From the NCBI RefSeq assembly GCF_020172665.1, contig NZ_CP083985.1, positions 3,800,711 to 3,864,710 on the forward strand: DNA of 64,000 bases, read 5' to 3'. The position numbers and the translations under genes were made by a program. Of this stretch, positions 53,543 through 62,544 are shown piece by piece. The first letter of the stretch is position 1. Each line of letters opens with the position of its first letter. The notes below the pieces were generated by a model that worked only from the letters and a program-made list of their open reading frames with translations, ran no database searches and had not been told where the DNA came from. Source of the DNA: [Mycobacterium] zoologicum (lineage in GTDB: Bacteria; Actinomycetota; Actinomycetes; Mycobacteriales; Mycobacteriaceae).

Positions 53543-55000
53543 TCAGACGATCTCAGCAGGCCGCTCGGCCGGTGCGTCGGCCAGCCGTGGGATCGTGACC
53601 CGGAAAGTACAGCCCGCTCCGGGCGGGGAGATCACGGTGACGGTGCCGCCGTGCGCCCGGGTCAGCGAGTCGACGATCGACAACCCCAGGCCCGTCCCGC
53701 CGCTGGTGCGCGCCCGCGACGAATCGGTGCGATAGAAGCGTTCGAAGACTCGCTGCACGTCCTGCTCGCTCATCCCCGGCCCTTCGTCGACGACCTCGAG
53801 GACGGCGCCACCGCCCTCGGTGCCGACCCGCACGGTGATCGCAGCGGTGTCCGGGGTGTGCTGCAACGCGTTGGACAGCAGGTTGCTCAAGACCTGTCGC
53901 AACCGCGGCTCGTCGCCCAGCACCTCCGGGGTTCCCGGACCGTCGAACACCTCCAGTTCGACGCTGCGGCCCGGTGCGATCGCCCGGGCGTCGTGCACGG
54001 AGTCGGTGGCCAGCACCAGCAGGTCGACCCAGCGGCGTTCCAGTGGGCGCTGGGCGTCCATCCGGGCCAGCAGCAGCAGATCCTCGACGAGCAGCCCCAT
54101 CCGGCGCGCTTCGCTCTCGATGCGCGACATCAGCATCTCGATATCACGGGCCGCGCCCTGGCGGTACAGCTCGGCGAAACCGCGGATGGTGGTCAACGGG
54201 GTGCGCAACTCATGACTGGCGTCGGTGATGAACCGGCGCATCCGCTCCTCGGAGACCCGAGCGTTGTCCGCCGACGCCGCCGAGGACGCCACGGCCTCCT
54301 GGATCTGCGCAAGCATGCCGTTGAGTGCCAGCGTGAGCCGCCCGACCTCGGTGCGCGGATCGCGTTCGGGGACCCGGCGGTCCAACTGGCCGGCGGCGAT
54401 CGCGGCAGCGGTCTGCTCCACCTCCGTCAGCGGCCGCAGGCTGCGGGTCACCACCACATACCCGGCGATGCCCAGCACCGTTAGCACGCAGACGCCGATC
54501 GCCACCCGCGACCAGGCCAGGTACCGCAGCGTGGCCCGCGGATCGGACAGGTCGCGAGCCACCGTGATCAGCCGGCCGTTCTCGCCGTGCACAGACAGGG
54601 CCCGCCAGTGCACGCCCGACCCGTCGACCGAGCCGACCGTGACGGGCTCGGAACCGACGTCGTTGCCCGGCGGTAGCCGAGGCTCGGCATTGTGGTCGTT
54701 GATGACGGTCCAGACGCTGCCGTCTGGGTCCACATCACGGACGTAGAAGCTGGTCGGCGGCCGGCCGGGATTGGGGTCCCCGCCTGCGGCCACTGCAACT
54801 CGTGGACGCTGCTCGAGCGCCCAGCCGTGGGCGGCGTCGATCAGGGTTTCGTCGATCCGGCTGATCAACCGGTGACTGAGGATGGCGGTGACGGCGTAGC
54901 CCTGCGCCAGGAGCCCGACGGCCACCAGCGCAAGCGTGGCCGCGATCAGGCTGACCCGGAGCGGCAGAACCGAACTGAGAGATTTGACCCTGCCCACCAT
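53543..55000 (-). CDS. phoR: two-component sensor kinase PhoR
   Basis: 485 residues, the length of M. tuberculosis PhoR. Seen: TM1 (LRVSLIAATLALVAVGLLAQGYAVTAI), an external sensor domain, TM2 (VAIGVCVLTVLGIAGYVVV), HAMP (TRSLRPLTEVEQTAAAIAAGQLDRRVP), an H-box ASHELRTPLTT with phospho-acceptor His263, an N-box (LSNLLSNALQHTP), and a GGTGLGLSIV G-box. It phosphorylates PhoP. ATG 55000 lies 13 nt beyond the phoP stop; homologues start here although the frame stays open upstream. Confidence 0.98.
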   Translation of the reverse strand: MVGRVKSLSSVLPLRVSLIAATLALVAVGLLAQGYAVTAILSHRLISRIDETLIDAAHGWALEQRPRVAVAAGGDPNPGRPPTSFYVRDVDPDGSVWTVINDHNAEPRLPPGNDVGSEPVTVGSVDGSGVHWRALSVHGENGRLITVARDLSDPRATLRYLAWSRVAIGVCVLTVLGIAGYVVVTRSLRPLTEVEQTAAAIAAGQLDRRVPERDPRTEVGRLTLALNGMLAQIQEAVASSAASADNARVSEERMRRFITDASHELRTPLTTIRGFAELYRQGAARDIEMLMSRIESEARRMGLLVEDLLLLARMDAQRPLERRWVDLLVLATDSVHDARAIAPGRSVELEVFDGPGTPEVLGDEPRLRQVLSNLLSNALQHTPDTAAITVRVGTEGGGAVLEVVDEGPGMSEQDVQRVFERFYRTDSSRARTSGGTGLGLSIVDSLTRAHGGTVTVISPPGAGCTFRVTIPRLADAPAERPAEIV

Positions 55001-55013
55001 CGGCAGGTGCGAT

Positions 55014-55733
55014 TCACCGAGGTTCGCGGAGCACATAACCCACACCGCGCAGGGTGTGCAGCAGCCGCCGGTCACCGGTGTCGATCTTGCGGCGCAGATA
55101 GGAGACGTAGGACTCGACCACGTTGACGTCGCCGCCGAAGTCGTAGCGCCATACGTGGTCGAGGATCTTCGGCTTGCTCAGCACCGTCCCGGCGTTGATG
55201 ACGAAATACCGCAGCAGGGTGAACTCGGTGGGCGACAACGACACGGGTTCGCCGGCCTTCCACACCTCGTGGGTGTCCTCGTCGAGTTCGATGTCGGCGA
55301 ATGTCAGCCGGGAGTTGCGGGGCTCCCCGACGCCCTTGCCGGCCCGTCGCAGGATGACCCGCAGCCGGGCCACCACCTCCTCCAGGCTGAACGGCTTGGT
55401 CACGTAGTCGTCGCCGCCGAGAGTCAGTCCGGTGATCTTGTCCTGCAACGAATCCCGTGCGGTCAGAAACAGTGCCGGGGCGTCGATGCCATCGGCGCGC
55501 AGCCGGCGCAGCACACCGAACCCGTCCATGCCCGGCATCATCACGTCGAGGATCACCGCGTCGGGCCGGATCTCGCGCGCACGGTCCAGCGCCGCCGGAC
55601 CGCTGGAGGCCGTGTAGACCTCGAAGCCCTGGAACTTCAGGCTGACCGACAGCAACTCGACGATGTTGGTTTCATCGTCGACGACGAGGATCCTGGCCTC
55701 CGGTGCGGCTTCTTGCGCAGCTATTGCTCCCAT
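55014..55733 (-). CDS. phoP: two-component response regulator PhoP
   Basis: 239 residues. Seen: receiver with RILVVDDE, phospho-acceptor Asp63 in AVILDVMMPGMDG, FLTARD, and K113 in VTKPF; OmpR-type wHTH with LSPTEFTLLRYFVINAGTVLSKPKILDHVW and VVESYVSYLRRKIDTG. The Ser of VVESYVSY, altered to Leu in avirulent H37Ra (S219L), is intact here. It regulates lipid synthesis, ESX-1 and pH responses in M. tuberculosis. A likely self-regulatory site lies at 55755-55783. Confidence 0.99.
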   Translation of the reverse strand: MGAIAAQEAAPEARILVVDDETNIVELLSVSLKFQGFEVYTASSGPAALDRAREIRPDAVILDVMMPGMDGFGVLRRLRADGIDAPALFLTARDSLQDKITGLTLGGDDYVTKPFSLEEVVARLRVILRRAGKGVGEPRNSRLTFADIELDEDTHEVWKAGEPVSLSPTEFTLLRYFVINAGTVLSKPKILDHVWRYDFGGDVNVVESYVSYLRRKIDTGDRRLLHTLRGVGYVLREPR

Positions 55734-55754
55734 GACGTTAATTTGCTACCAGTC

Positions 55755-55783
55755 GGGTGAACAATGTCTGAACGCCAGCTGTG
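55755..55783 (-). promoter_or_regulatory. candidate PhoP box (11-bp direct repeats)
   Basis: Read on the minus strand, three 7-mers spaced exactly 11 bp apart (CACAGCT, TTCAGAC, TTCACCC) stand 22 bp upstream of the phoP ATG. Known PhoP sites are direct 7-bp repeats (TCACAGC-like) with 4-bp spacers, i.e. an 11-bp period. The sequence match is partial and the spacing is exact. Inference: autoregulation, and possibly control of the divergent gene at 55842. Confidence 0.5.
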
Positions 55784-55841
55784 TGTTGGTTGTCAATCAA
55801 TCCCGCTGATATGGCGGCCGGATCGCCCCTACACTGGCCGG

Positions 55842-56585
55842 ATGGACCTGGCCAAGCAGTTGATCGCCCTGTCGACGGCCCCGGCACGCATCGGATTGTC
55901 GATCGCCGACGCCGGTCTCGGTGTCGCCGGCGCGGCACTCGGACTGGTCCGACAGTCGCTCGGGGAGCCGTCCAGCCAGGGTGCGGCCAACTCGATGGCG
56001 CACATGCTGGGCCTGGACGACACCATCGCCCGGGCGAACCGGTTGGCGAAGTTGATGGACGACGACGCGCCGCTGGGCCGGGCGCTGGCACCGGGCGGCC
56101 CCGCTGACCGACTGCTGGCGCCGGGCGGCCTGGTGGACCAGCTGACCGGGCCGGGCGGTCTGATCGATCGGCTCACCGCCGAGGGCGGCGGCCTGCAGCG
56201 GGCGCTGCAGCCAGGGGGGCTGGTGGATCAGCTGACCGACGAGGACGGCCTGATCGAACGACTGCTGGCCGAGGACGGCCTGGCCGACCGGCTGCTGTCC
56301 GAAGGCGGGCTGATCGACAAACTCACCGCCCGCAACGGGCCCTTGGAGCAGCTCGCCGGTGTGGCCGACACCCTGGGCCGACTGGCCCCCGGCATGGAAG
56401 CGCTGGAGCCGGCGATCGAGACGCTGCAAGAAGCCGTCATCGCGCTGACCATGGTGGTCAACCCGCTGAGCAACATCGCCGAGCGCATCCCGCTGCTGCC
56501 CCGGCGGTCGGGCCGGCGCCCGTCGTCCCGGGTCCGCTCGCAACGGGTGATCGACGCCGACGCCCCGGGTGCCGACGGGTCCTGA
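55842..56585 (+). CDS. decapeptide-repeat protein divergent from phoP
   Basis: 247 residues. Seen: an N-terminal hydrophobic helix (IGLSIADAGLGVAGAALGLV), then nine consecutive 10-residue repeats from residue 81 to 170 with consensus L-(L/T)-x-(P/E)-(G/D)-G-L-(I/V)-D-(R/Q), and a C-terminal helical part ending in a basic tail ([15 protein letters not shown]). The repeat phase never slips by a residue. It may form a regular solenoid or amphipathic helical array at the membrane. A gene is also divergent from phoP in M. tuberculosis (Rv0756c); orthology not confirmed. Confidence 0.85.
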   Translation: MDLAKQLIALSTAPARIGLSIADAGLGVAGAALGLVRQSLGEPSSQGAANSMAHMLGLDDTIARANRLAKLMDDDAPLGRALAPGGPADRLLAPGGLVDQLTGPGGLIDRLTAEGGGLQRALQPGGLVDQLTDEDGLIERLLAEDGLADRLLSEGGLIDKLTARNGPLEQLAGVADTLGRLAPGMEALEPAIETLQEAVIALTMVVNPLSNIAERIPLLPRRSGRRPSSRVRSQRVIDADAPGADGS

Positions 56586-56617
56586 CCGCGCCCGTTAGGC
56601 TGGCACCGGCTAGACCC

Positions 56618-56692
56618 GCCTCCTTAGCTCAGTGGTAGAGCGTCGCTCTTGTAAAGCGGATGTCGTCGGTTCAATCCCGACAGGGGGCTCCA
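56618..56692 (+). tRNA. tRNA-Thr (anticodon UGU)
   Basis: Cloverleaf seen: acceptor GCCTCCT pairs with AGGGGGC (one T-G pair), D-arm AGCTCAGTGGTAGAGC, anticodon loop CTTGTAA with TGT at its centre (Thr), T-arm GTCGGTTCAATCCCGAC, then a T discriminator and CCA encoded in the DNA (56690-56692). Not part of the flanking protein genes. Confidence 0.95.
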
Positions 56693-56730
56693 CCGGCCTA
56701 TCCCAGGCGCGAAGGTACGACGGGCGACAA

Positions 56731-57591
56731 TCAGTCGCGGGTCAGGTATTCCAGCACCACGCGGGTGAAGGCCTCCTTGGCCTCGATCATGGTCCAGTGC
56801 CCGCAATTTCCGAACACGTGCACCTCGGCGTCGGGAATGGTCCGCATCGGGATCAGCGCCATGTCCAGCGGGCTGACCCGGTCGTCGCGGCCCCAGGTGA
56901 CCAGCGTCGGCGTCTTGAGCCGATGCATCATCGCCCACGGCAGCGGGCCCTTGGACGCCTGCATCATCTTCACCATGTTGGTGAAGGCCTCCTTGCCGTA
57001 CATCCGCCGGGCACTGGCCAGCGTCTCGGGGTCGGTGGCCAGCGTCCACCGCTCCTCGATGAGCTCTTCGGTGATCACCGACGGGTCGTAGACCATCGAA
57101 TGCAGCCAGCGCACCAGCGCGTCGCGGCTGGGGTTGTCGACGAAGTCCTGCAGCAGCCGGATGCCCTCGGCCGGGCCGGGGCTGAGCAGGTTGGTGCCGA
57201 TGCCGCCGATGGTCACCAGGCGGTTCACCCGGTCAGGGTTGCCGATCGCGTAGCCGATCCCGACGCCGCCGCCCATCGAGTTGCCGACGATGTTGAACCG
57301 GTCCAGGCCCAGCGCGTCGGCGAACGCCGGCACCGCGGCGAACGCCGTCATCATCGGGTGCCCGCCGAAGTCGTCGCTGACGCCGAAGCCGGGGAACTCC
57401 AGCACCAGGCAGCGGAAATGCTCGGCGAAGGCCGGCAGCACACCGCGGTAGTTGCGCCACCCGGTGACCCCCGGCCCGGAGCCGTGCAGCAGCAACAACA
57501 CCGGCCCGTCACCGGCCTCGTGGTAGCGCAGCACCCCCTGATCGGTGGTGACCTCACGCAGGGTCGCGTCGTGGCTCAGCTGGGACGGCAT
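56731..57591 (-). CDS. alpha/beta-hydrolase, C-C bond (meta-cleavage product) hydrolase-like
   Basis: 286 residues, close to HsaD/BphD-type MCP hydrolases. Seen: VLLLLHGSGPGVTGW oxyanion region, nucleophile in VGNSMGGGV, Asp in WGRDDRVSP, and His in GNCGHWTMIE. These enzymes cleave C-C bonds of 2-hydroxy-6-oxo products of extradiol ring opening, but similar hydrolases act on other esters. No extradiol dioxygenase is seen nearby. ATG 57591 is chosen: GGAG lies about 6 nt upstream. An 80-bp gap separates it from the SDR genes. Confidence 0.9.
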   Translation of the reverse strand: MPSQLSHDATLREVTTDQGVLRYHEAGDGPVLLLLHGSGPGVTGWRNYRGVLPAFAEHFRCLVLEFPGFGVSDDFGGHPMMTAFAAVPAFADALGLDRFNIVGNSMGGGVGIGYAIGNPDRVNRLVTIGGIGTNLLSPGPAEGIRLLQDFVDNPSRDALVRWLHSMVYDPSVITEELIEERWTLATDPETLASARRMYGKEAFTNMVKMMQASKGPLPWAMMHRLKTPTLVTWGRDDRVSPLDMALIPMRTIPDAEVHVFGNCGHWTMIEAKEAFTRVVLEYLTRD

Positions 57592-57671
57592 ATCTCTCCT
57601 ACTTGGCAAAGTGACTTAGCTAGACACGCTAACGCCGATCACGGCGGATCGCCGCGCCGGGGTCGCCCGTC

Positions 57672-59227
<1,556 letters not shown>

Positions 59228-59229
59228 GC

Positions 59230-60030
59230 TCAGTCAACGGATTTCACGTCGAGGCCGGCGATCAGGATCTCACTCAGCCGGCGCGGCAGTTCGGTCATCG
59301 CGGCGGTCGGAACCAACGCTTTGGGCAGCGTCACGTACTTGCGCTGGCGCTCGATCGCATCCGCGATGGCCCGAGCGACCACGGCGGGTTCCAGCGCGTC
59401 GCGGGGCGACATGTGCCAGCGCTCGAAACGTTCGATGACGCGCCGGGTCGGCCCGAAGCCGCGGATGCTGTCGATCATGTCGGTCTTGACCGCACCGATC
59501 TGTACCAGCGTGGTGCCGACCGGGGTGCCGCGCAGTTCCTGGCGCACGCCGTGGGTGAACTGACTCAGCCCGGCCTTGGAGGTGCCGTACAGGGTGACTC
59601 CGGGGGTGACGCTCAACGCCCCTTGGGAGGACACGTTGACGATGTGGCCGCGGCCCCGGTCCACCAGCCGCGGCATCAGCTGCCGGCACAGCTCCATCGG
59701 CGCCATCAGGTTCACCTGCAACAGATCCCGCACCTGTTGCGCGGAGGTGTCCGGGAACAGGCCGACATGATCCAGGCCGGCGTTGTTGATCAGCACGTCG
59801 ACCGGACCGTCGGCCTCCACCGTGTCGATCAGCGCCGCGACGGCCTCGGGGTCGCAGAGATCGGTCGGATAGGCCTTGCCGCCGATCTCCTTGGCAAGCT
59901 CTTCGAGTGCGGCACCGTTACGGGCGACCACCGCGACCTCGGCTCCGCGCGCGGCCAGCACCTCCGCGATGCTGCGCCCCAGACCCCGGCTGGCGCCGGT
60001 GATCAACGCCCGCGTGTTGTTCAACTTCAC
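59230..60030 (-). CDS. SDR-family oxidoreductase (first of three tandem SDRs)
   Basis: 266 residues and more distant from the other two. Seen: ALITGASRGLGRSIAE, Arg after strand 2 (AVVARNGAAL, favours NADP), INNAGLDHVG, Ser in NVSSQGALSV, YGTSK as YxxxK, and a C-terminal region RRVIERFERW...LPRRLSEILIAGLD of the kind in acyl/retinol-type SDRs. GTG 60030 overlaps the esterase stop (GTGA), so it is coupled to the esterase. Likely reduces a carbonyl on a lipid-like substrate. Confidence 0.92.
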   Translation of the reverse strand: MKLNNTRALITGASRGLGRSIAEVLAARGAEVAVVARNGAALEELAKEIGGKAYPTDLCDPEAVAALIDTVEADGPVDVLINNAGLDHVGLFPDTSAQQVRDLLQVNLMAPMELCRQLMPRLVDRGRGHIVNVSSQGALSVTPGVTLYGTSKAGLSQFTHGVRQELRGTPVGTTLVQIGAVKTDMIDSIRGFGPTRRVIERFERWHMSPRDALEPAVVARAIADAIERQRKYVTLPKALVPTAAMTELPRRLSEILIAGLDVKSVD

Positions 60031-61019
60031 GGCAGTTCCCTTCCCACTTCCTCTTTCTCGTTGCTGTTCAATTCTTTTCGCACCAACGAACACACGTCGG
60101 CGTTGGCCTGTTCGGCGAGCGGGATGTCGTCGGGCAGGTTGAAGAACCCGTGGAACATGCCCGGATAGCATCGAGTCGTCGCGGAGACACCTGCCGCCCG
60201 GAGCAGTTCGGCGAATTCCTCGCCCTGCTCGCGCAGCGGATCGAGTTCGCCGGTGACGATGTGTGCGGGCGGCAGTCCGGTGAAGTCGCCGAGGATCGGT
60301 GAGACGGCCACCCGGGTGCGGTCGCCGTCGGGTCCCAGATACTGCTCGGTGAACCAGCGTTGGTGTTCCAGCGTCAGCGTCGCGCGCGCCGAGGCGTCGC
60401 GCACTGTGCTCGGCCTGCGTCGCTGGTCCACCACCGGATAGATCAGCAACTGGAAGGCGATCGACGGGCCGCCCCGGTCGCGGGCCGTCATGGCCACCAC
60501 CGCGGCCAGGTTGCCGCCGGCACTGTCCCCGGCGACCACCAGCCGGGTCGGGTCCCCGCCGAGTTCGCCGCCGTGCCGAGCGACCCATTCGGTGACCGCC
60601 CACGCGTCGTCGACCGCGGCCGGGAACCGGTGCTCGGGGGCCAGCCGGTAGTCCACCGAGATCACGATCGCCCCGATCCCGTTGACCAGCCGCCGGCAGC
60701 ACGCGTCGTGCGAGTCCAGGTCGCACAGCACGAAACCACCGCCGTGCAGGTACACCACCAACGGCAGGCCGGCTCCGCCGGGGTGATAGATCCGCACCGG
60801 AATCCGGCCGTCACCGACGGTGCGGTCCTGCACGTGCGCGACCGGAATGTGCCGACGTGGTCTGCGGGTGGCCGTCAGACTCGCCCGGACCTGCGCGGCG
60901 TCGGCGGTCCCGTCGGCCAGGGAGGCGAAGGCGACGGTCATTCGCCGTGCGGTCTCACGCTTGGCGGCCTCGGCGGCATCGACCGGGCCGGCCACTGCCG
61001 GGTTGTTCACGTTCGTCAC
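60027..61019 (-). CDS. HSL-family alpha/beta-hydrolase (Lip-type esterase)
   Basis: 330 residues. Seen: oxyanion motif HGGG (92-95), nucleophile Ser166 in GDSAGG, Asp in TGELDPLREQGE, and His in FHGFFN, the hormone-sensitive-lipase group (LipH/LipI/LipR-like in mycobacteria). It probably cleaves short-chain or lactone esters. GTG 61019 is chosen because it begins just before the conserved part; the frame is open upstream through the promoter of the divergent gene but has no recognisable sequence. It heads a unit with three SDRs. Together with the BVMO it recalls the mymA operon layout. Confidence 0.92.
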   Translation of the reverse strand: MTNVNNPAVAGPVDAAEAAKRETARRMTVAFASLADGTADAAQVRASLTATRRPRRHIPVAHVQDRTVGDGRIPVRIYHPGGAGLPLVVYLHGGGFVLCDLDSHDACCRRLVNGIGAIVISVDYRLAPEHRFPAAVDDAWAVTEWVARHGGELGGDPTRLVVAGDSAGGNLAAVVAMTARDRGGPSIAFQLLIYPVVDQRRRPSTVRDASARATLTLEHQRWFTEQYLGPDGDRTRVAVSPILGDFTGLPPAHIVTGELDPLREQGEEFAELLRAAGVSATTRCYPGMFHGFFNLPDDIPLAEQANADVCSLVRKELNSNEKEEVGRELP

Positions 61020-61146
61020 GGTAGGTGGGCGCCCCGGCCTGGCGGAGCCTGATTCCCGGTCATCGGGATACAACCGGCCGGACGCGAGCCGGCACGCTTT
61101 GAATGACAGGCGACAAGCACTCCCGCGCAGCAGAGAAGGTGCCACC

Positions 61147-62544
61147 ATGCGACGCCTGAACAGTGTCGACAACATGTTCCTGAAGCAGGAGAACGCCACC
61201 CAGCCGCAGCACACGATCAAGGCGGTGGTGCTCGACCCCGCCGCCGCCCACCAGCCGCTGACCTTCGAGGCGGTCCGGGGCGCGGTGCCCGCCCTGATCG
61301 AGAAGGCCGAGCCGCTGCGCTGGCAGCTGCTGATGCCCCGCCTGGGCTCGGGCCGGCCGTGGTGGATCGAGCGTCCCCGGGTCGACCTGGACTACCACCT
61401 CAAGCACGCCACGGCCGCGGCCCCCGGCGGCGATCATGAGCTGTCCGCGCAGATCGGCGAACTCGCCGCGGCCGCTCTGGATCGCTCACGGCCCGCGTGG
61501 CAGCTGTGGTACATCGACGGGCTGGCCGGTGGGCGGATCGCACTGGTGCTCAAGATTCATCACGCCCTGGCCGACGGCCTGGCGTCGGTGCGGCTGCTGG
61601 AGACCCTGTTCAGCACCGACCCCGCCGAGCCACTGCCCGTCCTCACCCGGGCACCGACCGATGAGAAACGCCCCAACCCGGTGGCGTGGCTGGCCACCCT
61701 GGCCGGTCATAAGGCCGCGACGACCGCGCGCTTCCCCCGGGTTCTGGCGCGCTCGGCGCGCAGCATCGCAACGGGTCTGCGGCGACGCAGGGCGGGCCGG
61801 CCCGGATTCGTCGACGCCTTCGCCGCGCCCACCACGGTGTTCAACGAACCGTTCGGGACCGAACGCCGATTCGCCTACGTCACCTGCGATCTGGAGACCA
61901 TCAAGACGATCAGGACCGCGTTCGGGGTCACGCTCAACGACGTGTTCCTCGCCGCGTGCAGCGGTGCCCTGCGCTCCTACCTGCAGCGGCGCGACGAGCT
62001 GAGCGACGAATCGCTGACCGCGGTGGTTCCGGTGGCGATCCGCCCGCCCGGCCAGGAGGCGGACTGGGGCAATCAGGTCACCACCTGGTTCGTCGCGCTG
62101 GCCACCGACGTCGCCGATCCGGTGGCGCGGATCGAGCGGATCGCGGCCAACACCCGGGCGGCCCGGGCGGTACACGCCGAGCGCGACCTGTGGCTGTTCG
62201 GCGACTGGATGGACTACTGGCCGCTGTTCTGGTTCTACGGACGCGCCCTGCCGCTGCTGGGCGCCCGCACCAAGCGCCGGCCGACGTACAGCATGACGGT
62301 GTCCAATGTTCCCGGGCCCAAGAGCCGGCTGTACTTCGCCGGGGCACCGGTCGAACAGCTCATCTCGGTGGGGCCGATCATCTATCCGTACGGCCTCAAC
62401 ATCACCGGATGGAGTTATCTGGACACGATGGTGATCGCCATGCAAACCTGCAGGGTCACCTCCTCCGAGATCTGGGAGCTCATCGACGGCATTCCCGACG
62501 CCGTCGCCGAACTCGCCGCCCTGGCAGAAAGGCGCACAGCGTGA
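61147..62544 (+). CDS. wax ester synthase/diacylglycerol acyltransferase (WS/DGAT)
   Basis: 465 residues. Seen: LNSVDNMFLKQENATQPQHT start, the HHxxxDG active site HHALADG (138-144), a PLWE-like position (PAWQLWYIDGL), and the ND-motif region TLNDVFLAACSGAL, with NVPGPKS and NITGWSYLDTM near the end. This family makes triacylglycerols or wax esters from acyl-CoA. Mycobacteria have many paralogues (Tgs). ATG 61147 is preceded by GAGAAGG. Its stop overlaps the BVMO start. Divergent from the esterase-SDR unit with a 127-bp gap. Confidence 0.95.
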   Translation: MRRLNSVDNMFLKQENATQPQHTIKAVVLDPAAAHQPLTFEAVRGAVPALIEKAEPLRWQLLMPRLGSGRPWWIERPRVDLDYHLKHATAAAPGGDHELSAQIGELAAAALDRSRPAWQLWYIDGLAGGRIALVLKIHHALADGLASVRLLETLFSTDPAEPLPVLTRAPTDEKRPNPVAWLATLAGHKAATTARFPRVLARSARSIATGLRRRRAGRPGFVDAFAAPTTVFNEPFGTERRFAYVTCDLETIKTIRTAFGVTLNDVFLAACSGALRSYLQRRDELSDESLTAVVPVAIRPPGQEADWGNQVTTWFVALATDVADPVARIERIAANTRAARAVHAERDLWLFGDWMDYWPLFWFYGRALPLLGARTKRRPTYSMTVSNVPGPKSRLYFAGAPVEQLISVGPIIYPYGLNITGWSYLDTMVIAMQTCRVTSSEIWELIDGIPDAVAELAALAERRTA

